A DNA stretch of 44,146 nt from an uncultured Acidobacteriia bacterium (GTDB lineage: Bacteria; Acidobacteriota; Terriglobia; Bryobacterales; Bryobacteraceae). A program made the translations under genes and the position numbers. Numbering within the stretch: the stretch's first letter is position 1; each line of letters begins with the position of its first letter. Positions 7,813-15,598 of this stretch are shown piece after piece. The notes below the pieces were generated by a model. The model was not told the origin of the DNA, ran no database searches, and saw only the letters and a list, made by a program, of their open reading frames with translations. The stretch spans positions 1-44,146 of the forward strand of contig CAIVVT010000258.1 of assembly GCA_903909435.1 (NCBI GenBank), given 5' to 3'.

Positions 7813-8568
7813 ATGAAGAAGTTTATGCAACACCCATCCAGCTCCAGCCAAGTCGCCGTCGGCACCACCCGCCCGACCCGACTCCTGCTACTCGCTTCCA
7901 TGGCCCTGGTTTGCGTCTCGGCCTTTGGCCAACAGAGCTATGTTGGACGGTACGATGTGTATGCGGGCTTCATGTACCTGAATAGTCCCCATATCAGTCT
8001 CGGCGAGCCGGGTTTCCACCTGCAGGTGGGCGTGCGGCCAACTAACTGGTACTCGCTAGGCTTCGACTACAGTATTGGAACCGGCGACACGGCACTGACG
8101 CCCAAGCTTCTGACGACGGCGCTGCAAACTCAACTAGGCGGCGAACTCGGCCAATTGGTGGCGGCGGGCAAGATCCCCGCGAGCTACGCGCTGAAAGTGC
8201 CCATCTCGTCCCAGACGCAGACTTTCTCGGCAGGGCCGCAGCTGTCGTACCGCCACTTCAAGGCGGCCACCCTGTTTGTCCGGCCCGATTTGGGCGCCAT
8301 GCGGGAAGTGGCCACGCCGCATCCGACCGACGCGATTTCCACGCTGGTGGTGACGCAGTTGGCTCCCACGGGCAGGAAATTGGACTGGGTGGCGTTCTAC
8401 GGCTTCGGTGGCGGGGTCGATATCAACATCGGCAAGCACTACAGCGTGCGTATCCAGGCCGATCTGGTACACGACCACCTCTTCAACGACTTGCTGAAGG
8501 ACAGCCGCAACACCGTCCGGTTTGCCATTGGGCCTGGTGCCCAATGGGGGAAGAACGTCGCTAAGTAG
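7813..8568 (+). CDS. Exported protein of unknown function, possible outer-membrane beta-barrel
   Basis: A 251-residue protein with a long N-terminal signal: positively charged and serine-rich, then LLLLASMALVCVSAFGQQ with likely cleavage at AFG. The mature part alternates polar and hydrophobic residues (YVGRYDVYAGFMYLNS, FHLQVGVRPTNWYSLGFDYSIG, LDWVAFYGFGGGVDINIG, YSVRIQADLVHDHLFND) and ends FAIGPGAQWGKNVAK. That pattern suggests outer-membrane beta strands, although no terminal aromatic residue is present. The ATG at 7813 was chosen because the frame upstream lacks a signal and a promoter sits just before it. It is divergent from the selenoprotein candidate and only 12 bases from the convergent tannase gene. 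I do not recognise a named family. Confidence 0.7.
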   Translation: MKKFMQHPSSSSQVAVGTTRPTRLLLLASMALVCVSAFGQQSYVGRYDVYAGFMYLNSPHISLGEPGFHLQVGVRPTNWYSLGFDYSIGTGDTALTPKLLTTALQTQLGGELGQLVAAGKIPASYALKVPISSQTQTFSAGPQLSYRHFKAATLFVRPDLGAMREVATPHPTDAISTLVVTQLAPTGRKLDWVAFYGFGGGVDINIGKHYSVRIQADLVHDHLFNDLLKDSRNTVRFAIGPGAQWGKNVAK

Positions 8569-8580
8569 TCGCCTTTCCAT

Positions 8581-10221
8581 TTACTTGCCTGTCTTTGAAG
8601 CGGCCGGAGCGGCACACGTAAAGTTGGCTGCGTCGTTCGTGCTCCCCGTCTGCTTCCACCGCGCCACTTCTGGGTAATGGCACAGCGGCCGCGTGCGGAC
8701 GGCGACGGGCGGTTTGGCCTCGTTGAACTTCGTCGCGATGATGCGGTCCGGCGCGACGCCCGCTTCCACCCAGCGCTCCAGAGCTTTGGCCACGTCGTGG
8801 TCGGCATCGCCCTGCGGCGCGCCAAACTGACCGAACACGTCAGGCCCGGGGCCGCCTCCGCAGTGCTGCATCCCTGGAACCATGAACAGCCTCAGGAAAG
8901 CCGCCGCCTCTTTCGTCCCGGCTTTGGCCACGGCGCTGCGGTAGTAGTTGATCGCGTTGACCGGCGCAATCGCCGCGTCACTCCAGCCGTGATACATGAT
9001 CAACTTGCCGCCGCGTGCGCGGAACCGCGACAGGTCGGGATCGATCGAGTTCAGGATCGGTCCGATCTTCTTGTCGGCGGCGCGGGTGCTGGCATCCACG
9101 TCGAATGTTGTGTAGTCCCAGGCGGCGTTGTCGGCCACCATGTTGGAAAAGCACTGCGTCCCGAACATGAAATGCAGACTGCCTTTGGGGGCTCCGCCCG
9201 TGATCCAGGCCGCCCATCCACCCTGGCCCGCTTCTCCGCCCACCACGTAGCCTGGGAACAGGTTCTCTCCCTTCGGCGTTGCGGGGCCCGAGTAAATCTT
9301 GCGCAGTGAGGCGATCTGCCGAGCCGTGAGGCAGGCGTCGGTTTCTTCACCCTTGCAAAGCAGCGTGGCTGGGTCGAACTGGCAGTGGGTCGGGTCGTCG
9401 ATGACGCCGTCCTTCAACCCGTCGAGCGCGTCGCACGCCGCCAGCGTCGCGGCCTGCAGCGCCGCCATCTTGCGGGATGGGATGTAGGTTTTCGCGTCGC
9501 CCACGGTAGCGACGGAGTTCCAGAGGAAGCCCGCCATCAGGTGCGTCCAGTAGTTCGCCGGAGCGCCGGCGATGATCCCGTCGTAGTCCTCCGGGTAACG
9601 CTGAGCTTCCATCAGAGCCTGCCGCCCACCGTTGGAGCACGAACTGAAGTAGGCGCGCGTGGGACCATTACCATAAAACGCGGCGACGATCGCCTTTGCC
9701 TTCACGACCGTCTCGTGAATGGCCCGGTACCCGAAGTCGATGATCTTTTCCGGGTGACCCAGTGCCCAACTGGCGTCGATGCCGCTGCCCTGGTGGCCCG
9801 TGTCGGTCGCTGCGGCGGCGTACCCTCGACTCACTGCGCCGGATAAGCCGGCTCCGTCGTAGTCGATCGACCCTGCGAAGCCGCCATTCCCGACTCCCTG
9901 CAGTTTCCCATTCCACCCCGAAGCCGGTAGCCAGACTTCGAATTCAACGTGTGAATCGCTGCTGGGCTGGATGAACCCCGTTACCCGGCAGAAGGCCGGC
10001 AGATTGGCAATCGGCTGAGACTTTGGTGGCGTGAACGAGCCCGCGGGCACGGCCTGCGCCGAGGTAATGGTTGTCGCCGGAAGGCTGAGCTGCGCCAGGC
10101 TCGCGCAGGTGGCACCGAAGGCCGGGAAGCCGGCACCGAGCATACAGGCTCCGAAGGCAATCGAAAGCGGAAGCCGCGCGGCACGGCCCGCGATCGGGCG
10201 CAAACGAGTGATCGATCTCAT
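8581..10221 (-). CDS. Secreted tannase / feruloyl esterase family protein
   Basis: A 546-residue secreted serine esterase expected to cleave gallate- or ferulate-type esters of plant phenolics. The N-terminus has a signal sequence (LPLSIAFGACMLGAGFPAFGA). The catalytic triad is visible: S196 in SSCSNGGRQAL, D415 in HGWSDAAI and H453 in PGMQHCGGG. C195 and C454 flank the Ser and His and would form the CS-D-HC disulfide typical of this family. A Ca-site/lid region rich in Asp and Cys (AACDALDGLKDGVIDDPTHC) lies in between. The start has AGGAGAG about 7 bases upstream. Full-length and intact. The exact ester substrate cannot be inferred. Confidence 0.92.
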   Translation of the reverse strand: MRSITRLRPIAGRAARLPLSIAFGACMLGAGFPAFGATCASLAQLSLPATTITSAQAVPAGSFTPPKSQPIANLPAFCRVTGFIQPSSDSHVEFEVWLPASGWNGKLQGVGNGGFAGSIDYDGAGLSGAVSRGYAAAATDTGHQGSGIDASWALGHPEKIIDFGYRAIHETVVKAKAIVAAFYGNGPTRAYFSSCSNGGRQALMEAQRYPEDYDGIIAGAPANYWTHLMAGFLWNSVATVGDAKTYIPSRKMAALQAATLAACDALDGLKDGVIDDPTHCQFDPATLLCKGEETDACLTARQIASLRKIYSGPATPKGENLFPGYVVGGEAGQGGWAAWITGGAPKGSLHFMFGTQCFSNMVADNAAWDYTTFDVDASTRAADKKIGPILNSIDPDLSRFRARGGKLIMYHGWSDAAIAPVNAINYYRSAVAKAGTKEAAAFLRLFMVPGMQHCGGGPGPDVFGQFGAPQGDADHDVAKALERWVEAGVAPDRIIATKFNEAKPPVAVRTRPLCHYPEVARWKQTGSTNDAANFTCAAPAASKTGK

Positions 10222-10255
10222 GCTGCTCTCCTATCAGGATCTTCGGTCCAGTCCC

Positions 10256-10315
10256 ACCACTCCCTTACGGTCGTGGCTCTGACCCGAAACGGAGCCACGG
10301 CCTTAAGGGAGTGGT
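10256..10315. repeat. REP-like palindrome, copy A
   Basis: Arms 10256-10279 and 10292-10315 pair with two mismatches over 24 bases around a 12-base loop. The arm core is actcccttacggtcgtggct. Related copies occur at 11810, 15349-15495, 21429 and 41011. It lies in the 304-base gap between the tannase start and the GalK-like gene. I see no other feature in that gap apart from expected promoters for the flanking divergent genes. Confidence 0.8.
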
Positions 10316-10525
10316 AGATCTGGACAATTTCACGACCTGGAGTGACGCGCGAGCGCTTGCTTGCATCCTGCGTAGCTTCCCCCTGCCGGCTGGATTTGGC
10401 ATCCCTGGCGGTTCCCATTATGCCGCTTTCCACGGCCGGGCAGGCCGCAGCCGGGGCTGAACGCGCGACCTATTTCGGTGGACAGCCCGCGGAGCGAGCC
10501 GCTATCGTGAGCAAGGGTACCGTAC

Positions 10526-11698
10526 ATGAGCGAAATTGAGGATCCTGGACAACTTCTTGAACAGCGGTATGGCGCTGGAGCCGCGCCGGCCGTTGTGGCG
10601 GTGCCCGGCCGCGTGAATCTGATCGGCGAACACGTTGATTATCACAACCTGCCGGTGCTGCCGATGGCCATCCAGCGGTCGATCCGTGTGGCTTACCGCG
10701 TGCGGAACGACCGGCAGATCCGCGCTGCATCGACGGTCTTCGGTGACCGGGCGTTCGAATGGACGGCGCAACTGGAGCCCTCCGCCGCCGGCGACTGGGT
10801 TAACTACGTGAAGGCTGCGGCGCAAGCGGTCGAGGGCAAGTGGCATCTGGCCTACGGCATCGACGCAGCCGTCGTCTCCGATCTTCCGCCTGCCGCCGGA
10901 CTGTCGTCTTCCTCAGCCCTTCTGGTGGCCTTCACGCTCGCGTTGTTGCGGGCCAACGACGTCCAGGCGACTTTCGAGGAACTAATGGAGGTGCTGCCCG
11001 AAGGGGAGTACTTCGTCGGTACGCGCGGAGGCGGGATGGACCACGCCGCAGTGCTCGCGGGACGCCAGGGTTGTGCGCTTTTGATCAATTTCGCGCCCAT
11101 CACCGTGGCGCCCGTGCCGATCCCAAAGGAATGGGCCTTTCTGGTCGCGCACAGCCTGTCGAATGCCGAGAAATCCGGTGCGGTCAAGGCCGAGTACAAT
11201 TCGCGGCGCACGGCCGGTACGCGAGCACTGGTCAAGTTGCGTCTCGCCTCCTTCAGGGAGGCCGTCGAGCAGTACGGCGTTGAGGAACTCAAGCACCTGG
11301 CCGCTTCCCGGCTGGACGACGAAGTTGAGCGACGGTGTTTTCTGCATGTGGTGACGGAAGCGGCACGCGTTGCCCGGGCGGCGGGCGCACTGGAGCGCGG
11401 CGATGCGGACGAGTTCGCACTCGTTCTGAACGCGGGGCATGCCAGCGTGCGCGACGATCTGCGCATCAGTTGTCCCGCGCTGGACAGGCTCACCGAAGCG
11501 GCGCTGGCATCCGGTGCGCTGGGGGCCCGGCTTACCGGGGCGGGCTTCGGCGGGTGCGCCGTCGTGTTTTGCCACGCCGCCGATCGTGAACGAGTAGCCG
11601 CCGGACTGGTCGAGCGTTATTACTCGAAGCATAGCGGCTTCGATCCGGCGGTCCACCTGATGGTAGCCACGCCCTCGGCTGGGGCCCTGTTTACCTGA
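10526..11698 (+). CDS. galK: Galactokinase-like GHMP sugar kinase
   Basis: A 390-residue ATP-dependent sugar 1-kinase. Three GHMP motifs are in order: the galactokinase signature GRVNLIGEHVDYHNLPVLP near residues 29-47, the phosphate loop GLSSSSAL (125-132) and LTGAGFGG (336-343). The signature differs from the usual bacterial GEHTDYNGG and is closer to the GEHIDYCxxSVLP form I recall from yeast Gal1 and human GALK2, so GalNAc or another hexose is a possible substrate. The ATG at 10526 directly precedes a normal galactokinase N-terminus. A sugar-1-phosphate nucleotidyltransferase follows 218 bases downstream and could act on the product. The gene symbol is by family only. Confidence 0.85.
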   Translation: MSEIEDPGQLLEQRYGAGAAPAVVAVPGRVNLIGEHVDYHNLPVLPMAIQRSIRVAYRVRNDRQIRAASTVFGDRAFEWTAQLEPSAAGDWVNYVKAAAQAVEGKWHLAYGIDAAVVSDLPPAAGLSSSSALLVAFTLALLRANDVQATFEELMEVLPEGEYFVGTRGGGMDHAAVLAGRQGCALLINFAPITVAPVPIPKEWAFLVAHSLSNAEKSGAVKAEYNSRRTAGTRALVKLRLASFREAVEQYGVEELKHLAASRLDDEVERRCFLHVVTEAARVARAAGALERGDADEFALVLNAGHASVRDDLRISCPALDRLTEAALASGALGARLTGAGFGGCAVVFCHAADRERVAAGLVERYYSKHSGFDPAVHLMVATPSAGALFT

Positions 11699-11809
11699 CG
11701 AGTTCTTGTCAGAATTGGAGTAGGCGGGGCATTGTGCTGAGAACCGTTGGGCGACTGTCGCAATCGATCCGGCGTGGTTGTCCGGGCTGCTAAAGACACG
11801 CTGGATACC

Positions 11810-11869
11810 TACCGCTCCCTTAGGTCGCGGCTCCTTTCGGATCGGAGCCGCGACCGTAAGGGAGCGGTA
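11810..11869. repeat. REP-like palindrome, copy B
   Basis: Left arm 11810-11834 and right arm 11844-11869 pair along their whole length apart from one single-base gap. The core on the right arm reads gagccgcgaccgtaagggag. It is the cleanest copy of the family seen also at 10256, 15391, 21429 and 41061, and sits between the kinase and nucleotidyltransferase genes. Confidence 0.85.
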
Positions 11870-11916
11870 GAAGACTCCGTGGAGGGCCTCGCCGGGGTAG
11901 CTTTAGGAATCGAGTG

Positions 11917-12651
11917 ATGAACAGAACTGGTAAAACCTCAATTCGGAAGGCCGTGGTCCTTGCCGCCGGGCGCGGCAAGCGCATGGGAGAGATCACCACC
12001 GAAACGCCCAAGACGATGCTTGAGGTGCGTGGCCGCCCGATGCTCGAACACGTCCTGAACGGACTCGCCGACGTTGGCATCGAGAGCTTCTTCCTGGTGG
12101 TTGGTTATCGACGGGAGATGATCGAGCAGCACTTCCGCAATTGGAGGCTGCCGATTGAGTTCCGCGTTCAGGATCCGGTGGATGGTACTGGCTCCGCGAC
12201 GCGTCTCGCCCGTGAGTTCGTGGGCGACGAACCGTTCCTGCTGACCTACGGCGACATTATCTGTGAACCGCAGGCCTACCTGCGCTGTGACCGGGAGATC
12301 GCGGAGCACCCCTCAGCGGCGGCGGTCCTTGGCGTTCGGGATGTCGAGGATCCCTGGCAGGGCGCAGCGGTTTACGAACAGGACGGCAGGGTGACCCGGG
12401 TGATCGAAAAGCCTCCGCGCGGGACGTCCACCACGCGCTGGAACAGCGCCGGGCTGGATGGACTTCGCCCAGTGGCCTTTTCCTACCTCGACCGGCTGCA
12501 GCCGTCGGCACGCGGCGAGTACGAGATCACGACGATCTTCGAAATGATGCTCGAAGAAAACGTGGAAGTCCGGATCTCTCCGATGGAGGGCCTGTGGCGG
12601 GATGTGGGTCGTCCGGAAGACTTGGCCGCGCTCAACGAGAGTGCAGGCTAA
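11917..12651 (+). CDS. Sugar-1-phosphate nucleotidyltransferase
   Basis: A 244-residue single-domain NTP-transferase. The nucleotide-binding loop KAVVLAAGRGKRMGE is followed by PKTMLEVRGRPMLEH, the LLTYGDI metal-site motif and VTRVIEKPP, all standard for GlmU/RfbA/GalU-type enzymes that make NDP-sugars. There is no left-handed beta-helix acyltransferase domain, so it is not a bifunctional GlmU. A GTG at 11914 directly precedes the ATG; the ATG has AGGA eight bases upstream and is preferred. Its position after the GalK-like kinase suggests use of that enzyme's sugar-1-phosphate, but nucleotide and sugar specificity are unknown. Confidence 0.85.
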   Translation: MNRTGKTSIRKAVVLAAGRGKRMGEITTETPKTMLEVRGRPMLEHVLNGLADVGIESFFLVVGYRREMIEQHFRNWRLPIEFRVQDPVDGTGSATRLAREFVGDEPFLLTYGDIICEPQAYLRCDREIAEHPSAAAVLGVRDVEDPWQGAAVYEQDGRVTRVIEKPPRGTSTTRWNSAGLDGLRPVAFSYLDRLQPSARGEYEITTIFEMMLEENVEVRISPMEGLWRDVGRPEDLAALNESAG

Positions 12652-12748
12652 ACCGCTAGCATCGACCGGTGCCGCAATAATCCGGCCATGACAAAGTTGA
12701 AAGTCCGCTCCGGCCGCGAGACGGCCCCTGGTCTTGGGGGCGCGATAG

Positions 12749-12833
12749 AACCGCTGAACTTCAGCGAGCTCCCTCTTTAAGTTATTGAATCATAAAGATC
12801 AGCTCTCCTGGAAGTCGCTGAACTCAGCGGTTT
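12749..12833. repeat. Pair of palindromes in a 307-base intergenic region
   Basis: Two arms, 12749-12767 and 12815-12833, are inverted near-copies of each other. Each is itself palindromic (CGCTGAAcTTCAGCG and CGCTGAacTCAGCG). Inside, TCTTTA and TAAAGA also pair. This is the only structure besides the terminator at 12902 that I see in the gap 12652-12958. It could be a folded RNA, a two-site operator or a short mobile palindrome. Confidence 0.55.
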
Positions 12834-12901
12834 GAGGTCTCTGCTGCGGGCCGCCAGGCCGCCTGAGACGTCCGGCCAAGGTGTTCTGCGTTCTGCAATA
12901 C

Positions 12902-12931
12902 AAAAGGGGCGGTCCTCGGTAGGCCGCCCCC
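12902..12931 (-). terminator. Rho-independent terminator of the sigma / secreted-protein operon
   Basis: On the minus strand, a 7-base GC stem GGGGCGG / CCGCCCC (plus positions 12924-12930 and 12906-12912) is followed by TTTT. It lies 28 bases beyond the stop of the gene ending at 12959. Confidence 0.8.
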
Positions 12932-12958
12932 TGCGCATGTCCGAAAGTGAGCCTGCGC

Positions 12959-13930
12959 TTACTGTTTCATGTCCTTCATGATCTTGACGTTTATGTTGGG
13001 TTCTTCCACCTTGTAGTCTGCCGGGATTTCGAAAAGCGACTTAGGCTGCTCGGAGCGGACAATGTTGCCGAGGCGATAAGTCGTCTCGCCGAAACGCGGG
13101 TCGGTCGTCTTGGTCATGATTTCGAGCTGGAGTTCCGGGGAATACCAGCGCTCGGTCACCGTCTCAATCGGCCGGTCATTGCCAACCGCACCAGCCGGGA
13201 TAGTTGCGGTTTCCCTCGTTCCCGTGCATTCGATACCCTCGATTACCTGCTTGCCGAGCGAGTCTTTCTTCACGTCGAGTTTCACGTCGGACGAGAGGAA
13301 CGCATTTCCGCCCACGGTGTCCGCTCCAGCTTGAACGTAGGTAGCGGTAAGGTGCGTGCCCATCGCATGTGCCGGACCCGGGAGTGGGGGCGGCGCCACT
13401 CCATCCGCCGATCTCACGACCATGGTTACGGTCTGCATCTTGCCCGGTCCAGCGGACGAAGACGAAGTCGTGGTGACGGTGTTCATCCCCTTATACGAAA
13501 ACCGGGTGGCCTGCTTATTGTTGTTGTTCAAAGTGATGTGATCCCCGGAAACCGGGTCGTCGATCATCGTCATGGACAACTGCTTCATGTCGGGCATCCA
13601 GGCGCCCGCCGCGCCGGGTGTAACCTCGACGCGCGTACGGCCTTCGGAATCGCGGTATGACTTGTTTCCGGACTTGTTGGTAATGCGATTCCCGTCGGGC
13701 AGGATCTGAACGCTTTCCGTTGTCGCTTCCGCCGCGTAGGGGGCGCCCTTCACCACAGCTGCGCTTCCCCCGAATCGGGCCAACATCGGGGCGGGCCCAG
13801 GCATTGCACCCGACGCCTCAAAGTAGAGCTTGTCCTGAAGTTCGATCGTACGTTGTGTGCCCTGCTGCGGGGCCGGTTGCGCCAGGGCCGCAGCGGCTAA
13901 GGCGAAGATCGCGAGAATGTGGTGTTTCAT
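12959..13930 (-). CDS. Secreted protein of unknown function, last gene of an ECF sigma operon
   Basis: A 323-residue protein with a cleavable signal (MKHHILAIFALAAAALAQPAP). The mature part is mostly beta-rich and threonine/glycine-rich, with TTSSSSAGPG-like linkers and a C-terminal YRLGNIVRSEQPKSLFEIPADYKV segment of a kind common in acidobacterial secreted proteins. No catalytic motif is seen. AAGGAG lies about ten bases before the ATG at 13930. It follows the anti-sigma-like gene by 38 bases and precedes a strong terminator, so it is probably co-transcribed and may be a target or sensor of the sigma system. I do not recognise its family. Confidence 0.75.
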   Translation of the reverse strand: MKHHILAIFALAAAALAQPAPQQGTQRTIELQDKLYFEASGAMPGPAPMLARFGGSAAVVKGAPYAAEATTESVQILPDGNRITNKSGNKSYRDSEGRTRVEVTPGAAGAWMPDMKQLSMTMIDDPVSGDHITLNNNNKQATRFSYKGMNTVTTTSSSSAGPGKMQTVTMVVRSADGVAPPPLPGPAHAMGTHLTATYVQAGADTVGGNAFLSSDVKLDVKKDSLGKQVIEGIECTGTRETATIPAGAVGNDRPIETVTERWYSPELQLEIMTKTTDPRFGETTYRLGNIVRSEQPKSLFEIPADYKVEEPNINVKIMKDMKQ

Positions 13931-13968
13931 GTTTGCATGCTCCTTCAAATCGGAATTGTCCAAAGTCC

Positions 13969-14628
13969 CTAGTTCTTCTGCGTTGGAAAGCGCTGCACGA
14001 ACCGCATCGCGCGGGGCAATCCATCTTCCCCGAATAGGATTTCCACGGGCGCGGTTTCGCCGGCCGGCACCACGCCGAAGCGCATCGCCGTGCGTGCGCC
14101 CACTTCGGAGCGCACCAGGACCGAGCGAGCGGTGGGCGGCAAGGCCGTGTTGTAGTACCAAGGCGACAGAACCATCTCACCCTTGCGCCAGCCGCCGGTC
14201 GATTCCACATCGCGGCGCTCGCGATGCGGTCCGGCCGCCGCCGGGATGCGGACGGCGGCCGTCACTGGCGTACCTCCCGGACCTGTCATTCCCGGGCCGG
14301 ATTCCAACCCCGTGGGCGGCGTCGCCTCAACCGCCAGCTCAGGACTTGGCGTGGACCCGTTCCCGCGACCCGCCGGGCCTCGCTCCGCTGCTGCCGTTTG
14401 AGGCGGTGGGACTGGCTTCGGGAACGTCAACCTCGCCGTGACGCCCAGTACAATCGTCGCTATTGCCGCCGCGGCAGCCAGAGCGGTCAGCGCCCAACGC
14501 CGGTGCGCCCGCCCCCGCACCTCACGCCGCAGGCTTTGCCGTACCCGTTCGGAGGCCGCGCCCGAGCCGGTCTCAACCGCGAATTCAGCCAGCGCCCGCC
14601 GCAGGCTTTCTTCCGGATTTCCCTTCAT
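13969..14628 (-). CDS. Membrane-anchored anti-sigma-factor-like protein
   Basis: A 219-residue protein with a cytoplasmic N-terminus (about 55 residues, PEESLRRALAEFAVETG...), one transmembrane helix (ALTALAAAAAIATIVLGVTA) and a proline/glycine-rich periplasmic region ending in a compact domain (MVLSPWYYNTALPPTARSVLVRSEV). The ATG overlaps the sigma factor stop in a 4-base ATGA, with AGGA six bases upstream, which decides this start over the ATG at 14646. Gene order and topology fit an anti-sigma factor holding the ECF sigma at the membrane. No HxxxCxxC zinc motif is present, so it is not a ZAS-type protein. The role is inferred from context. Confidence 0.7.
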   Translation of the reverse strand: MKGNPEESLRRALAEFAVETGSGAASERVRQSLRREVRGRAHRRWALTALAAAAAIATIVLGVTARLTFPKPVPPPQTAAAERGPAGRGNGSTPSPELAVEATPPTGLESGPGMTGPGGTPVTAAVRIPAAAGPHRERRDVESTGGWRKGEMVLSPWYYNTALPPTARSVLVRSEVGARTAMRFGVVPAGETAPVEILFGEDGLPRAMRFVQRFPTQKN

Positions 14629-15206
14629 GCCGTCCTGCATTTCCATCTCTCCATCCGACCCAGCAACATCGCCCGCGCCCGGTGCAGGCGCGAACGAACG
14701 GTTCCCACCGCGCAGCCGATGGTCACGGCCGCGTCCGCATAGCTCAGTTCTTCCAGATCGCACAGCGCGACCACTTCGCGATAACTCGCCGGGAGAGATT
14801 CCACCGCCGTCCTGACAAGCTCCAACCTTTGCTCCAGGTCGAGCCGCTCGAAAGGATCGTCTTCGACCGCCGGCTCCGGCGTGTCTTCGTTCACGCTGAT
14901 CTCGACCGGCAAGCGCTTCAGGGTTAGCCGCCTCGCCAAGCCGTAGAGATAGCTCCGCAGTTCACCTCGCTCGGGATCGTAGCCGCGAGCGTTCCGGATC
15001 AGGGCCAGGAAGAGCTCCTGCACCACGTCGTCAGCATACGACTCCGACCCGGTCATGCGCAGCGCGTAGCGGTAGACCGGCGGCATATGCCGCGAGTAGA
15101 GCGTATCGAACGCGCGCTCGTCGCCCGCCTGAAGCCGTTTGAGGAGTTTCAACTCCTCGGCGCGGCCGCTCTCGCTCGAGTTTGCTTCGGGGTTCAACAG
15201 CGCCAC
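14625..15206 (-). CDS. ECF-type RNA polymerase sigma factor
   Basis: A 193-residue sigma-70 family factor. Region 2 is RAFDTLYSRHMPPVYRYALR followed by SYADDVVQELFLALIRNARGY and RSYLYGLARR; region 4 is LPASYREVVALCDLEELSY followed by AAVTIGCAVGTVRSRLHRAR, a helix-turn-helix for -35 binding. It starts at a GTG at 15206 with no clear Shine-Dalgarno. A TTGGGA/TAGATA pair with a 15-base spacer lies just upstream, so the message may have a very short leader; this is uncertain. The stop overlaps the start of the next gene by ATGA, indicating translational coupling with the membrane regulator. Confidence 0.9.
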   Translation of the reverse strand: MALLNPEANSSESGRAEELKLLKRLQAGDERAFDTLYSRHMPPVYRYALRMTGSESYADDVVQELFLALIRNARGYDPERGELRSYLYGLARRLTLKRLPVEISVNEDTPEPAVEDDPFERLDLEQRLELVRTAVESLPASYREVVALCDLEELSYADAAVTIGCAVGTVRSRLHRARAMLLGRMERWKCRTA

Positions 15207-15348
15207 TCGTATCTAATTGGACGCCCGGTGTCCCAAAGTTCCAAATTCTTCCTCAAGTCTTTTCTATTAGGATCGGGAAGAGAGCCATTGATGGTAATTT
15301 CAACCCCAGCGCACGCGCGCGTTCCGCCACAGAGTCCCAACGCAGCAC

Positions 15349-15495
15349 AGAGCCGCGAACGACAGAGAGCGGTTAAGTCCGCTAACAAGCACCACTCCCT
15401 TACGGTCGCGGCTCCATTCCGGCGTGTATTCAAAGCAACGGCGAAAAAACAGTGGGTGTCAGCAGGCTTGACCGCTCTCTGTCGTTCGCGGCTCT
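15349..15495. repeat. REP-like cluster: 25-base inverted pair plus a direct half-copy
   Basis: The 25 bases at 15349-15373 are the exact reverse complement of 15471-15495 (core cgctctctgtcgttcgcggc). Between them, 15391-15415 is a half-copy of the ACTCCCTTACGGTCGCGGCT form found elsewhere. These fill most of the 392-base gap 15207-15598 between the divergent sigma and methyltransferase genes. The remaining part must hold both promoters, but I cannot place them with confidence. Confidence 0.8.
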
Positions 15496-15598
15496 ATGCT
15501 GGCGCGCCGCGACGGGTACTCGTGAAATCGCGGTGGAGCGGCCCGCTGGCGCTTGGGGGGATGCTGGGCCGCCGGATCGCACCTGGAACGGGGCCGCG

